A DNA stretch of 64,000 bases from contig NZ_PNCO02000001.1 of the NCBI RefSeq assembly GCF_005886105.2, positions 927,001-991,000 of the forward strand, in the 5' to 3' direction. Below are positions 34,470-44,946 of the stretch, in pieces. Source of the stretch: Pseudoalteromonas galatheae (lineage in GTDB: Bacteria > Pseudomonadota > Gammaproteobacteria > Enterobacterales > Alteromonadaceae). The notes beneath the pieces are model-generated. The model worked only from the letters and a program-made list of their open reading frames with translations. It was not told the DNA's origin and did no database searches. Position numbers and translations under genes: made by a program. The stretch's first letter is position 1; every line of letters begins with the position of its first letter.

Positions 34470-36977
34470 TTGCTGCCGATTGAAGCCTTTATACCTGAGA
34501 TTATTTCCACCTTATCCAATGATAACCGTTTAGTATTGCAGGCCGAACCCGGCGCAGGTAAATCGACCTTAGTGCCACTGCGTTTACTGCAAGCTGATAT
34601 TTTTTCCGGTAAAAAAATCATTATGCTTGAGCCACGTCGTGTGGCGGCAAAATCTATTGCGACCTTTTTAGCCAAACAGTTGGGAGAATCGGTCGGTGAT
34701 CGAGTTGGTTATCAAATCCGAAACGAGCAACGTGTTTCATCCAACACCCGCTTGGAAATCGTCACCGAAGGCGTATTGACTCGACGTCTTCAAGCGGATC
34801 CTGAACTTAGTGATGTTGCACTTATTATCTTTGATGAATTCCATGAACGTTCTATTCATGCGGATTTAGCCTTAATGCTCGCGTTTGAAGTGCAACAGGC
34901 GTATCGAGATGACCTCAAATTGTTGGTGATGTCTGCCACCATAGACACGGAGCTACTATCTAACTATCTGAATGGCGCACCAAAGTTATCTTGCCCAGGT
35001 AAAACCTATCCTGTTGAAGTTGAATATATCGGAAAAGCGAGCCGTTACTTGGCGGATCATGTGTTAAGTGCGCTGCGCCATGCTTTCACTCTGCAAGGCG
35101 ATGGTGATGTACTGGTTTTTCTACCCGGACAGGCTGATATTCAGCGCTGCATTGAGGCTTGCCAAGTACTTGACCAAAGTAATATTGAGCTTATGCCTTT
35201 GTACGGCGGATTACCCTTATCTGAGCAAGAAAAGGTGCTCAATAAAAGCGATGGTGCATCCAGGCGTGTTATTTTTGCGACTAATGTTGCTGAGACCAGT
35301 TTGACTATTACCGGGATCACTGTGGTTATAGATTCTGGCCTTGAAAAACGCTTAACCTATGATGTTAAAAGCGGTCTCTCTCGACTCGATACGGTGATGA
35401 TCTCAAAGGCATCAGCAACACAACGAGCCGGGCGTGCAGGTCGTCTACGCGCAGGTCACTGTTTACGTCTTTGGCGCGAAAGCGAGCATAATAATTTACG
35501 TGACTTTCAGCCAGAAGAAATCACCACCACTGACCTATCTGACTTAGCGTTAGAGCTAAGTGCGTGGGGGGTGACTCAATACAAGGACGCGAATTGGCTA
35601 ACACCGCCACCGGTGCAACATTTTTCGGTGGCCTGTCAATTAAATCAATCGCTTGGCTTGGTCGATGCGCATAATAAAGTGTTAACTGCTGGGCAGCGTG
35701 CACTACAACTGGGTGTTTCGCCTCGTCTTGCTAGCATGCTACTGCGATGTGAGACGTCTATTGAGCAACAACTTGCTTGTTTTTTGGCGGCGATATTAAG
35801 CGAGCGAGATATTTTAGTGCAAGCCAACACAAGTGACGTATGTGAGCGAGTTTTAGCATTGATTGAGTTTGTTCAAGACCGTACCCGTGCCGCCAAAGCA
35901 TATCGCTTGCACAGAGCTGCCGCAGAGCAGGCCGTAAAATTGGCCAAATCATTTGCACACAAACTGGGAATTAAGCTCAAGAGTGAAGCAATCACCCTTG
36001 TAGATATTCAAATCTTAGTGCCTACTTTATTGCTCCATGCCTTTCCTGACAGAGCTGCACAAAAACGTCCTCAAGGGGATAACCGCTACTTGCTTGCGAA
36101 TGGACGGGGAGTAACATTACGTGACGGCGATCCGCTGCAAGGTCAGGCCTACTTGATTGTTTGTGATGTGGATGGCAAAAATAAGGATGGCTTGGTATTT
36201 CTTAGCTGCGCAATTGAAAAGGGCACATTACTTGAGCAACTAGCGCCATATTTGAGTGAGGTGGTGCGGTATCAACTGGATAGTAAAAAGGAGGCGATTC
36301 AGGGCCGTCAACAAGTTAAATATCATGCTCTAGTATTAAAGGAGCAAAACCTGAGTCAAATTCCCAAAGAAGCGTTTGCCCAATGTGTGAAGGATATTCT
36401 CACATCGGAAGGGCTTGGTCTGCTCAATTGGTCGGCAAAAAGTCACGCATGGCTTGCTCGAGCTAAATGGTTAAGTGAGCACTTGAATACCTTCCCACAG
36501 ATATCTGAGGCAAGTTTGATGGCGCAGCTTGATACTTGGTTATTGCCCTATTTGACGGGCGTAAACACTATCAAACAACTGAAGCAACTGGATATTTTTA
36601 ATCTGCTTCAAGCGACACTCACTTGGGATCAGCAACAGCAACTCGAAGCGCAAGCACCTGAGTTTTATGTTACGCCAAGCGATAAGCGAGTCGCGATCCG
36701 CTACGATGAGCACCAAGGGCCAACCGTTTCTGTGGTGTTACAAGAAATGTTTGGTCAATTGACGTCGCCGATGCTCGCTAATGGTCAAGTCCCGGTGCGA
36801 TTCGAGCTGTTATCTCCAGCGAAAAGGCCAATCCAAACCACCAGCGATTTAGGCAACTTTTGGCAAACTTCTTATTTTGAGGTGGCCAAAGAAATGCGTG
36901 GTCGATATCCAAAACACCGATGGCCAGATAAACCGCTTGAGGAAAAGCCTGGCCGCTCCATAAAACCGAGAGGTTGA
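34470..36977 (+). CDS. hrpB: ATP-dependent helicase HrpB
   Basis: An 835-residue DEAH/DExH helicase of the HrpB family. Motif I EPGAGKST, motif II FDEFHERS, motif III SATIDT, motif V VAETSLT and motif VI QRAGRAGRLR are all present, followed by the HrpB-type HA2 region and a long C-terminal extension typical of the family. The cellular function of HrpB is not settled; an RNA-related role is assumed. The start is TTG at 34470 (MLPIEAFIPEI, aligned with E. coli HrpB); no upstream ATG fits. It converges with the gene ending at 36986. Confidence 0.93.
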   Translation: MLPIEAFIPEIISTLSNDNRLVLQAEPGAGKSTLVPLRLLQADIFSGKKIIMLEPRRVAAKSIATFLAKQLGESVGDRVGYQIRNEQRVSSNTRLEIVTEGVLTRRLQADPELSDVALIIFDEFHERSIHADLALMLAFEVQQAYRDDLKLLVMSATIDTELLSNYLNGAPKLSCPGKTYPVEVEYIGKASRYLADHVLSALRHAFTLQGDGDVLVFLPGQADIQRCIEACQVLDQSNIELMPLYGGLPLSEQEKVLNKSDGASRRVIFATNVAETSLTITGITVVIDSGLEKRLTYDVKSGLSRLDTVMISKASATQRAGRAGRLRAGHCLRLWRESEHNNLRDFQPEEITTTDLSDLALELSAWGVTQYKDANWLTPPPVQHFSVACQLNQSLGLVDAHNKVLTAGQRALQLGVSPRLASMLLRCETSIEQQLACFLAAILSERDILVQANTSDVCERVLALIEFVQDRTRAAKAYRLHRAAAEQAVKLAKSFAHKLGIKLKSEAITLVDIQILVPTLLLHAFPDRAAQKRPQGDNRYLLANGRGVTLRDGDPLQGQAYLIVCDVDGKNKDGLVFLSCAIEKGTLLEQLAPYLSEVVRYQLDSKKEAIQGRQQVKYHALVLKEQNLSQIPKEAFAQCVKDILTSEGLGLLNWSAKSHAWLARAKWLSEHLNTFPQISEASLMAQLDTWLLPYLTGVNTIKQLKQLDIFNLLQATLTWDQQQQLEAQAPEFYVTPSDKRVAIRYDEHQGPTVSVVLQEMFGQLTSPMLANGQVPVRFELLSPAKRPIQTTSDLGNFWQTSYFEVAKEMRGRYPKHRWPDKPLEEKPGRSIKPRG

Positions 36978-36985
36978 AGCATGGT

Positions 36986-38218
36986 TTAGTCAAAGCTTGG
37001 GTAAGCAAGCCAGTGAGGAATATACTGACTTTGCTGATGTAGCTTAAAACCAAAAATATCATGCGCTAAAATTGTAAGCGCAGTAAGGGGGAGCGAGTAT
37101 AGCTCTCTTTTTTGTTGCAGTGGGGAGCGGCTGAGATAATATTTATGATGTAGTTCCAACGCTTGTTGTATCGCTTGATTAAACGCTTGCGCGTCGCTGA
37201 ACATTCCTTGTATCACTTTAGTGAGCGGATATTGAATAGTTCGAGCATATAAATGCTCTTCATCCTCACGGTTAGAAACGTCATCGTTACAGATGTTAGT
37301 TAACGCTGGCGTTATGTCAGAGTCACTGGTGAGCAATGCCTGATACAACTCGATAAGAGCAAGCTCAAAGGTTGTGCACGGCGCTTGATCTGGACTGCAT
37401 TGAAACTCGCTTAGATTAATTTCTTTGAGATAATCAATGCTGCCTTGCTGGCGTGTTAGAATGGATATATTAACCGCTTGCAACCAGGCTTTTGGCGTAA
37501 TACTCTCGGGACTGGAGGTACCAGTATACCGAAACGCATCGTCAAGATGGATTGTAAAAGATTGATGTGATTTGAAATGATTTAAAAACACGCCCAACCC
37601 TAGTTGTTGGATCATAAGCAGATATCGCCATGCAGTGTCGCTATTTGGTAATAGATGAACCATTCTGGGAATAACTTCGTTAGTACAAAAATCAAATAGA
37701 TTATAGAATCCTAGCTTTGGATAGTAGTCTAGATAACATATATAAAGCTCAATGCGTGAATCGGCATAATGCACTAATTCAGCATCGTCATTTAGCATTT
37801 CTTGGGAAAACATGTGCTCGATGATTTGTACGATTTCTAGATCGCCTTCATCCATAGCCGCTACTTGGTAACTGGTATTCAGCATGCTGTCCGTATCCGT
37901 CGCTGGTGGCATAGCGACGCTTGCGATTTTGGCGTCTTTTAGAGCTTGGCGTTGCGCATTGAGCTTATGTCGATTAAAGAACCTAAATACGAAATAACCC
38001 AGTATTACCAAAGATGCGTAGTTTGATAAAGTCGCTCTAAATTCGTCTTGCTCTTCATATATATTAAAGAATAACCCCAATATAAAAAAGAAAGCGATAG
38101 AAGCAAGCCAAAACATGCCCCACCTTTTGGCGCGAGAAGGTGACAATTTACCTTTGGCATTGATGGTGGTGAAAATTAAGCAATTTAACATGATGACAAA
38201 GAAAGCGGTTATCTGCAT
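36986..38218 (-). CDS. Membrane protein of unknown function
   Basis: A 410-residue protein with three hydrophobic helices in the first 85 residues (about 2-20, 33-52 and 65-82), then a helical soluble part of about 300 residues (to the C-terminus) with acidic and Gln-rich stretches. No known domain was recognised. AAGGAATGTTAA precedes the ATG. It is monocistronic and converges with hrpB. The layout would fit an inner-membrane anchored sensor or assembly protein, but there is no direct sign. Confidence 0.7.
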   Translation of the reverse strand: MQITAFFVIMLNCLIFTTINAKGKLSPSRAKRWGMFWLASIAFFFILGLFFNIYEEQDEFRATLSNYASLVILGYFVFRFFNRHKLNAQRQALKDAKIASVAMPPATDTDSMLNTSYQVAAMDEGDLEIVQIIEHMFSQEMLNDDAELVHYADSRIELYICYLDYYPKLGFYNLFDFCTNEVIPRMVHLLPNSDTAWRYLLMIQQLGLGVFLNHFKSHQSFTIHLDDAFRYTGTSSPESITPKAWLQAVNISILTRQQGSIDYLKEINLSEFQCSPDQAPCTTFELALIELYQALLTSDSDITPALTNICNDDVSNREDEEHLYARTIQYPLTKVIQGMFSDAQAFNQAIQQALELHHKYYLSRSPLQQKRELYSLPLTALTILAHDIFGFKLHQQSQYIPHWLAYPSFD

Positions 38219-38343
38219 TTAACATTCCTTTTTGTCTTTTTAGTGAATCCAATTCGAGCCTCAGATTAAAGAATTTGGCAAGCCTTGTAAAGGCAGCCTA
38301 ATGGTTATAGTGTGAGCAATCTAATAATATAAAGGAGTGTGTA

Positions 38344-39147
38344 ATGCGGTCTATCATGGCGCTCATCTTACTGGGCTTGATTGTTGCTCAGCCAGCTTAT
38401 AGCGGTGAGTTTGAAGTGCTTTATCAATCTGACACAGCAAAAGTCGTTAGAGATAAAAGTTATGGCACGAGCATTGGGATCTTTGCAACGAAAAGGGGAG
38501 TGGTGGTCATTGACCCCACAGTTGAAGATACAGATTTGCCAAAGCTCAATGATTTGATACAGAATAGCTTTCAGAGCGAGAAAAAATACCTGCTAAATAC
38601 ACATCGTCATTCGGATCACACAGGTGGTAATGCTTTTTTCCAACAGCAAGGTTTTACACTTATTGACAGCTCGCAAGGGTTAAAGGAGCTTGGAGTGATA
38701 AAGCATACTCAAGCCGTTTCACATACCGCCAATGACAACATCCTCTATCATCCCACGAGCAATATTTTGTTCACCGGAGATATTTACACCACAAACTGGC
38801 ATCCAACATTTTATGCTGGGGGATTAACGGGTTTTAATAAAGCGGTCGATTTGATTTTATCGATTGGCGATCAAAATACGCTGATTGTGCCAGGACATGG
38901 CAAACCTACATCGAAAAGAGAACTCGAACAACATAGAATTCAAACATTCGCTTTGGTTGAGCGGGTGAAGATTTTGAATCAGGCGGGTAAGTCGGTTGAG
39001 CAAATAAAGGACGATGAGGAGATCAAGCGCTTATTAGCGCAGTTCAATCTTGAAGGAAGACAACCTTTTCTTCCAGAGCGGGCGCTTACCCGTTTTATTA
39101 AGCGCACTATTGGTGTGCTAGCCCATTATCCAGAAAATCACAAGTAA
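38344..39147 (+). CDS. Secreted metallo-beta-lactamase-fold hydrolase
   Basis: A 267-residue protein with a signal peptide (about 1-20, ending AYSG). The zinc-binding motif HRHSDH (with HTGG) is intact, and LFTGDIY and VPGHGKPT carry the later Asp and His ligands. The family hydrolyses lactams, thioesters, lactones and nucleic acids; a periplasmic, non-resistance role is likely since its sequence departs from the known beta-lactamases. AAAGGAGTG lies before the ATG. The next gene lies 64 bp downstream on the same strand. Confidence 0.85.
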   Translation: MRSIMALILLGLIVAQPAYSGEFEVLYQSDTAKVVRDKSYGTSIGIFATKRGVVVIDPTVEDTDLPKLNDLIQNSFQSEKKYLLNTHRHSDHTGGNAFFQQQGFTLIDSSQGLKELGVIKHTQAVSHTANDNILYHPTSNILFTGDIYTTNWHPTFYAGGLTGFNKAVDLILSIGDQNTLIVPGHGKPTSKRELEQHRIQTFALVERVKILNQAGKSVEQIKDDEEIKRLLAQFNLEGRQPFLPERALTRFIKRTIGVLAHYPENHK

Positions 39148-39211
39148 ACTCAGTTTTAGTTAAGCTTTGTTCATCAATACTAAACTTTTAGCATTCTAGG
39201 TGTGTATGTAG

Positions 39212-40315
39212 ATGGACTGGGCTAAAATAGGTAAATTCGTATTACTTACTATCTTGGTGGTATTAAGTTGGTCATCAGCTTTTAATACCTCCATGATGGC
39301 CTTTATCGATGATGCGCTACTGCAGTCTTCACTCGTCTATGCTTCAGCACGTACGGTGAATGGTGCTATTTCTTTGCTGCAATCTGCCGAGGTTGGTATT
39401 GGTGTTGCCAGTATTCAGCCTGCGCAGCTACTCGATCCTATCAATGATTTAGCCGAATACATTTCTGATGTGATGCAACTAGCCATTGGCTCTTTGTTTA
39501 TCCAACGTATTCTCTACACTATTTCCACTCATATATTATTCAGTGTTGCTTTTACCTTTACCGTAATTGGATATGTCGTGTCCTGCTATTTAGGACTTTG
39601 GCAAACGGTTAGAACTAAAATCTTAGCCACGATGCTACTGATCCGTTTTGTGGTTCCGTTTGTCATTCTATCGACGGGTCTCACTAGCCAACTGTTACTG
39701 GACCAAGAAATAAATAAACAAAGTGAAGTGGTGTCGAGCAGTGTTGACCTCTTCCAATCTCAAGCAACAAGGACCAGTACGCAAAGTGCAAAAATAAAAG
39801 CCCAAATCACCAGCCAAAAGCAAAGCCATAGTGAGCAAATAGCGCTATTGACTAAACAGCAGATCCGTCTTCATGGTGAAGCGACTGAACTAAATGCTGA
39901 AATTACCGCGCTGGAAGGTGATATTGAAGCGGCTCAAGCAAACCGTAGTTTATCCGAGTGGCTAACATTTACCAAAAGTGAAGAGGCTAAGCCACTGATT
40001 GAAAAGCAACAGCGATTGGCCAGCGATAAAACAAAACTCGACACTCAAATAGCGCTTATCAATAGAGAAAAAGATCAACATCAACACGCAATCGAAAAGC
40101 TCAATGAGCAGCTTCACGGTAGCAATGAGGGGACGCTAAGCCGAGCTATAAAAGCGGTTTCTAGTGGTATTAGCGATATGCTCGACGCTGCTGAGTCACT
40201 CTTTATCGACTTCTTAAACGTGGTATCGCTTTTAGTGCTGAAGTTAGTATTGATGCCGCTGTTGTTTTTCTATTTGGCGAGCAAAACCTTTAAAGCAATT
40301 TGGCGAATTAAATAG
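39212..40315 (+). CDS. Membrane-anchored coiled-coil protein of unknown function
   Basis: A 367-residue protein: transmembrane helices near 8-28, 100-130 and 140-160, a long central coiled coil (about 175-300, heptads rich in Gln, Lys, Glu and Leu), and a last hydrophobic helix (about 335-358). No known domain was recognised. The membrane-coil-membrane pattern would suit an envelope scaffold. It follows the metallo-hydrolase gene and precedes the exporter operon, with no clear functional link. Confidence 0.7.
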   Translation: MDWAKIGKFVLLTILVVLSWSSAFNTSMMAFIDDALLQSSLVYASARTVNGAISLLQSAEVGIGVASIQPAQLLDPINDLAEYISDVMQLAIGSLFIQRILYTISTHILFSVAFTFTVIGYVVSCYLGLWQTVRTKILATMLLIRFVVPFVILSTGLTSQLLLDQEINKQSEVVSSSVDLFQSQATRTSTQSAKIKAQITSQKQSHSEQIALLTKQQIRLHGEATELNAEITALEGDIEAAQANRSLSEWLTFTKSEEAKPLIEKQQRLASDKTKLDTQIALINREKDQHQHAIEKLNEQLHGSNEGTLSRAIKAVSSGISDMLDAAESLFIDFLNVVSLLVLKLVLMPLLFFYLASKTFKAIWRIK

Positions 40316-40489
40316 GCTATCTAAACCAGTTGGTCTTTGCTGAGCGGCAGGTTTCCCATAACTGATATTACACAGTCCCAAGTTAGGGAAAGTTCATACA
40401 GGCGAATTATTTTAACTTAATAAAAATCAATAGGTTAAATTTGGCCTAAATATCGTATTACCGTATAAAAATAATAACATGGTAATTCG

Positions 40490-41746
40490 ATGGATATTCA
40501 CACTAGCCTTGCCAAAACGGCTAAAAAGCCATTTCGTCGGTGGTGGCTGTTAACGACCCTTATTTTGCTCGCTGCAATGGGCGTATGGATTGTGCCTCAC
40601 GACCAGCAAATAGATGCTGAAAAGCTTAAATTTGCCACCGTTCAATCCGGACCGATACAGTTTAGTGTTAAAGGCTATGGCCGATTACGCTCAAAGATCA
40701 GTAGAGAGATCACAACCGCATTTGCTGCGCAAGTTGAAACCGTACTGCATCTTCCAGGCAGTAGGGTGGAGCCAGGCACCGTTATTTTACAGTTAACCAA
40801 TCCTGAGTTAACTCAGCAACTCCACCGAGAAAGACTGGTACTCGCTAGGCAAAAAGCCAATGTTGAAGCATTAAGGCTAAGCCAAGAAAGTGAGCGACTT
40901 GTATTGAAAGGGCAAAATACTCTACTCAGCAGTGAGCTTGAAAATGCCAAATTGCGAGAGCAGGCTGAGCGCCAACTAGTCACCCAAGGCATAGTTTCAA
41001 GCTTAGATCATCAGCGCTCAATCTTAACGGTCGCTCAGTTAAGCGAGCGAGTAAAATTCGCTCAGCAGCAACTTAGCCAAACCAGTGCATTACACAAGCA
41101 AAGAATTGAGATTGAGCTAGAGCTATTAAAAGAATATGAGCTGAGCTATCAGGTCGCGCTTCAGGCGGTGGAGCAATTACAAGTCACTGCGGGGATCAGC
41201 GGCATGTTGCAGCAAGTACATGTCAGTCAAGGTCAAGCAATTACACGCGGGCAGGCGCTAGCCGTGGTGGGTAGTGAGCGAACTTTGGTAGCCGACTTAC
41301 TGGTGCCAGAGCGAGAAGCAAGCGAGATTATCTTAGGTCAACGAGCAGTAGTAGACACCTTTGTTGGTCAGGTTGAGGCTAAGGTCAGCCGCATTGTGCC
41401 CATCGTACAAGATGGGCGTATTGCGATAGAACTGACATTACTTGGAGAGCTGCCAAGCAATGCTCGCCCACTTTTGACTGTTGAAGGGCAAATTTTTACA
41501 GCAAAAAAGACCGCCGCACTTTCACTGATTAAGCCACCGCGTGCAACTCCACAATCTCAGAGTCAATTATTTGTTTTAGATAAACAAAACAACATGCTTA
41601 TCAAAAAAAGTTTTAAGTTTGGTAAACTAGCCGGCAATGCCATAGAAGTACTCGAAGGCGGTGTATCCGGTGAGCAAGTGGTGGTGTCAGAGATGTCTGA
41701 CTACCAGCACCTAGAAAAAATAACAATTAAATCACTCAATCGGTAA
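40490..41746 (+). CDS. HlyD/MacA-family periplasmic adaptor of ABC exporter 2
   Basis: A 418-residue membrane-fusion protein: anchor at about residues 20-38, lipoyl halves around a long alpha hairpin (about 100-220, with ESERLVLKGQNTLLSSELEN), second lipoyl half (TAGISGMLQQVHVSQGQ) and beta barrel. It is paralogous to the adaptor at 1052-2299 along its whole length. It is the first gene of adaptor, ATPase and permease, followed by a response regulator and a kinase on the same strand. Substrate unknown. Confidence 0.9.
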   Translation: MDIHTSLAKTAKKPFRRWWLLTTLILLAAMGVWIVPHDQQIDAEKLKFATVQSGPIQFSVKGYGRLRSKISREITTAFAAQVETVLHLPGSRVEPGTVILQLTNPELTQQLHRERLVLARQKANVEALRLSQESERLVLKGQNTLLSSELENAKLREQAERQLVTQGIVSSLDHQRSILTVAQLSERVKFAQQQLSQTSALHKQRIEIELELLKEYELSYQVALQAVEQLQVTAGISGMLQQVHVSQGQAITRGQALAVVGSERTLVADLLVPEREASEIILGQRAVVDTFVGQVEAKVSRIVPIVQDGRIAIELTLLGELPSNARPLLTVEGQIFTAKKTAALSLIKPPRATPQSQSQLFVLDKQNNMLIKKSFKFGKLAGNAIEVLEGGVSGEQVVVSEMSDYQHLEKITIKSLNR

Positions 41747-41757
41747 AGGAAGAACAA

Positions 41758-42480
41758 ATGGACAAGACAATTTTGGCATTACATCAAGTGAGCAAAGTGT
41801 TCTTTGGCGAGGATGTTCAAACTCACGCCATTAGCAACATTAACCTCGAAATTGAAAGGGGCGATTACGTTGCGATAACTGGTCCGTCAGGATCGGGAAA
41901 ATCCACCCTATTGAGCATTCTTGGACTATTAGATGACATCACTTCGGGCAGCTATCGCATCCAAGATATAGAAAGCAGTGCACTAGACGCAGACACGCAA
42001 GCAGAGCTGCGTAATTTGCATATCGGTTTTGTCTTTCAGTCATTTAATCTACTGGATGGGTTAACGGTATTTGATAATGTGGCTTTACCGCTTCAGTATC
42101 GAGAGCCTGCGCTTGCGACTGACGAAATTGAGCGTCGTGTGATGGGCGCACTTAAGCAAGTTGAAATGTCTCACCGAGCAAAACATAAACCAAACCAACT
42201 ATCTGGTGGGCAGCAACAGCGAGTGGCTATTGCGCGTGCGCTGGCAGGCGAGCCAAGTATTTTATTAGTCGATGAACCAACTGGAAACCTCGACTCCAAA
42301 AATGGTGATGCGGTAATGGCCTTGCTGGGGGAGTTGAATAGGCAAGGCACAACCATTTGCATGGTGACGCACGATATTCGCTATGCAGGTTATGCCAAGC
42401 GGCAAATTCAGCTTTTAGATGGGGTACAGGTTTCATCAAGCGTTGTAAAACGTGATAGTTGTACTGCGGAGGTGGTGTAA
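41758..42480 (+). CDS. ABC transporter ATP-binding protein of exporter 2
   Basis: A 240-residue MacB/LolD-type ATPase: Walker A GPSGSGKST (about 42-50), signature LSGGQQQRVAIARAL, Walker B LLVDEPTGNLDSKNGDAV. Its closest match here is the ATPase at 326-1033, which has nearly the same body. The stop overlaps the next start (TAATG), and GGAGG inside the gene serves as ribosome site for the permease, so the proteins are made in a coupled way. Confidence 0.93.
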   Translation: MDKTILALHQVSKVFFGEDVQTHAISNINLEIERGDYVAITGPSGSGKSTLLSILGLLDDITSGSYRIQDIESSALDADTQAELRNLHIGFVFQSFNLLDGLTVFDNVALPLQYREPALATDEIERRVMGALKQVEMSHRAKHKPNQLSGGQQQRVAIARALAGEPSILLVDEPTGNLDSKNGDAVMALLGELNRQGTTICMVTHDIRYAGYAKRQIQLLDGVQVSSSVVKRDSCTAEVV

Positions 42481-44906
42481 TGGGGTTTTTGCAACTTCGG
42501 CGTCAACTAGGGCTGGCAATCAAAAGTTTGCTTCAAGTACCGAATTTTTGTATCACGCTAGTACTGACGTTGGCACTCGCGTTAAGCTGCTTTTTTGTCG
42601 CATTGAGTCTGTTTAGTGGCTTTTTTATTAAGCCGCTTGAGATTGAAAATGAATCACGATTTGTGGTGGTAGAACAAAAGAACGTATACCAAGATAGAGC
42701 GTCAGAAGGGCTGCAGAGCTTTCAAAACATGCTGAACTGGTATCAGACTCCCTCCATATTTGAAAAAAGAGCTTTGATCAGTAGCTTTTCCGATGTGGTT
42801 GAAAATCTAGCTGGCAAGCCAAAGCTTACGCTGACTTTTGCAAGTTCGGATTATTTTAGTATGGTGAAAATGCCACTAGCACAGGGGCGATACCTAACGC
42901 CGACGAAAAGCATTAGCCAGAAAAATCCAGAGGTCATTATTTCCTATAAACTTTGGCAACAATACTTCAATGGTGATGACAATGTGCTTGGGGAGAGTTT
43001 ACGGATTGTTGGCAGACTGTACACCATCGTCGGTGTTGCTGCACGTACGCATGGTGATCCTTACTTTTTAAGTGAAGGAAATGGGGCGCTGTGGCTTAGT
43101 TTCTCTGAAGATGAGCGATTTTTTGGTGATCAGCGCGGCGAGTATCATCCGTGGAGTAGCAGGCTAAACAACTTGAAGTTACTGGCGATATTACCAGTCA
43201 ATAGTGGTCAGGATATCCTCGCAGAGCAGCTATATCAAAATGTTCAACTGCACCAAAGCGAATGGAAATCGGCTGACGAAGCGTTACTTGATATTGAACC
43301 TATAGTGCGTTCGTACCGTGAGGTAGAGCTGGCGGGACATGACAAGCTTGCCATTATCGTGTTGTTGAGTGTGTCATGCTTGGTACTCATTGCAATTTTT
43401 AATGTGAGTAATTTGTTTATCTCTCGAGCTCACACCATCCAACAGCAACTGGCCTTACAAGCTATGCTCGGTGCGAAGCGTAAGCTGTTGTTTCGTGGAA
43501 TTTTGCTAGAAGCGCTGTTATTGGTGTCAGGCGCTGTGCTGGTGGGGTTATTTATCGCGGCGTGGGAGCTGAGGTTAGTTAAATCGCTCACCAGTGGTTA
43601 TTTGCCGCTGATTGACACTTTAACCTTAGATACCACAGTGCTGCTCAGTGCTATCCTAACCGTACTGTTATTGGCTTTATTGTTTGCATTTGTCACCTCA
43701 CACATGGTTGATTTTAGCCAGCTTAAGCAAAGCATGCAGTCGTCAGGTAAAGGCAGCGTAAAAGCGGTACGAATAGCGACGACAAAAACACTGGTTGCGG
43801 TACAGCTGTTTTTTACCACTGCGTTGGTGCTTGGGGCGACCTTGGTGCTATGTAAAAGCGCCGATACCTTGCTTAGACCGCTCGGAACAAAGTTGGACAA
43901 TATGTATAGCGTGATGCTGCATATTCCCGCAGATCCCACTCCATTTCCCGCGCGTTACGCCAATATTGAAGGATTCAAACTCGCGTTGGCTAACATTCCA
44001 GGCGTGTTAGGCGTCGCCCATGGAGAAAGTCCATTACAAAGCGATGTCCCTGTGGTTGCTATGCAGGACATGGCGGGTGAATGGACACCAAGCATGGTTA
44101 GAGGTAACGTTGGGCCGGATTATTTTGCATTAACTGGGCTTGAGCTCGTTGCCGGGCGCACTTTTAGCGAAGCTGCAATTCGAGGCGAAAAGGAAGAGGC
44201 TATTGTTTCTTGGGCTGCGGCACAGGCGTTAAAACCAGATGGGGATGTGATTGGTGAAACGTATTTTATTTTTAACCCAGATGTACCTGCTGAAATAGTC
44301 GGTATCTCAAAAAACTTCAATTACCCTAAACGTCATCATGAACTTCAAGGTAAAACTGTTTGGCTACCTGCGCTGCCTTTGGGTTATCCATTTATGATAG
44401 AAATGGAACCGGGAGCATCACTTACTCGCGCTCAGATCCAAAATGCCATCAGCACCGTGAATGGTCAGGCGGGAATATGGCGTTTTTCAAACTTAACAAA
44501 GACATATCAGAGCATTACCTATTTGGAGCGCCTGACTTTACTGCTAAGCTTTGCGCTTTGTGGTTTTTGTTTGTTGTTATCTGGGGTGGGCATTTACGGT
44601 GTGCTTAACTATAGCTTTCAACAAAGACGCTACGAGTTTGGAATGCGAATGGCACTTGGTGCCAAGAAACAACGTTTATATCGGTTGTTATTGTCAGATA
44701 CCATCGCGCCTATGCTAGTGGCGATGTTGGCTGCCATTATGGTTGTTGCGGGATTTTATATGAGTGTTTCGTCAGATTGGTTGTTGGCAAAATCTAGCTG
44801 GTTGCTTGTGGTGATTGTTACCATATTGGCTTTTGCGTTAGCCACGGCAATTTACCCAATGAAACAGTTAATAAACTCGACACCAATGCGTGCATTAAAA
44901 CATTAA
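42480..44906 (+). CDS. ABC transporter permease of exporter 2, duplicated FtsX/MacB type
   Basis: An 808-residue permease with eight predicted helices: TM1 near 20-45, a large periplasmic domain, three helices between about 290 and 420, then a second copy with another periplasmic domain and three helices near 690-800. So it holds two FtsX units in one chain, larger than MacB and similar to the duplicated permeases of soil and marine bacteria. YEFGMRMALGAKKQRLYRLL near the end is the FtsX cytoplasmic loop. Start at 42480 (TAATG overlap, GGAGG before) is preferred over an upstream in-frame ATG at 42459 inside the ATPase gene. Confidence 0.9.
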   Translation: MGFLQLRRQLGLAIKSLLQVPNFCITLVLTLALALSCFFVALSLFSGFFIKPLEIENESRFVVVEQKNVYQDRASEGLQSFQNMLNWYQTPSIFEKRALISSFSDVVENLAGKPKLTLTFASSDYFSMVKMPLAQGRYLTPTKSISQKNPEVIISYKLWQQYFNGDDNVLGESLRIVGRLYTIVGVAARTHGDPYFLSEGNGALWLSFSEDERFFGDQRGEYHPWSSRLNNLKLLAILPVNSGQDILAEQLYQNVQLHQSEWKSADEALLDIEPIVRSYREVELAGHDKLAIIVLLSVSCLVLIAIFNVSNLFISRAHTIQQQLALQAMLGAKRKLLFRGILLEALLLVSGAVLVGLFIAAWELRLVKSLTSGYLPLIDTLTLDTTVLLSAILTVLLLALLFAFVTSHMVDFSQLKQSMQSSGKGSVKAVRIATTKTLVAVQLFFTTALVLGATLVLCKSADTLLRPLGTKLDNMYSVMLHIPADPTPFPARYANIEGFKLALANIPGVLGVAHGESPLQSDVPVVAMQDMAGEWTPSMVRGNVGPDYFALTGLELVAGRTFSEAAIRGEKEEAIVSWAAAQALKPDGDVIGETYFIFNPDVPAEIVGISKNFNYPKRHHELQGKTVWLPALPLGYPFMIEMEPGASLTRAQIQNAISTVNGQAGIWRFSNLTKTYQSITYLERLTLLLSFALCGFCLLLSGVGIYGVLNYSFQQRRYEFGMRMALGAKKQRLYRLLLSDTIAPMLVAMLAAIMVVAGFYMSVSSDWLLAKSSWLLVVIVTILAFALATAIYPMKQLINSTPMRALKH

Positions 44907-44907
44907 A

Positions 44908-44927
44908 GTTTGGGCGTAAGCCCAAAC
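44908..44927. other. Hairpin between permease and response-regulator genes
   Basis: GTTTGGGC and GCCCAAAC form an 8-bp stem with a GTAA tetraloop, without a T-run. It could protect or separate the exporter and regulator parts of one transcript. Confidence 0.55.
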
Positions 44928-44946
44928 AAAATATAAGTAGGAAGTG

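Noticed and set aside
40442..40457. Sigma-54 promoter for the second exporter (TGGCCTAAATATCGTA)
   Set aside because: Only about 6 of 11 consensus positions match and the -12 GC is GT; too weak to list.
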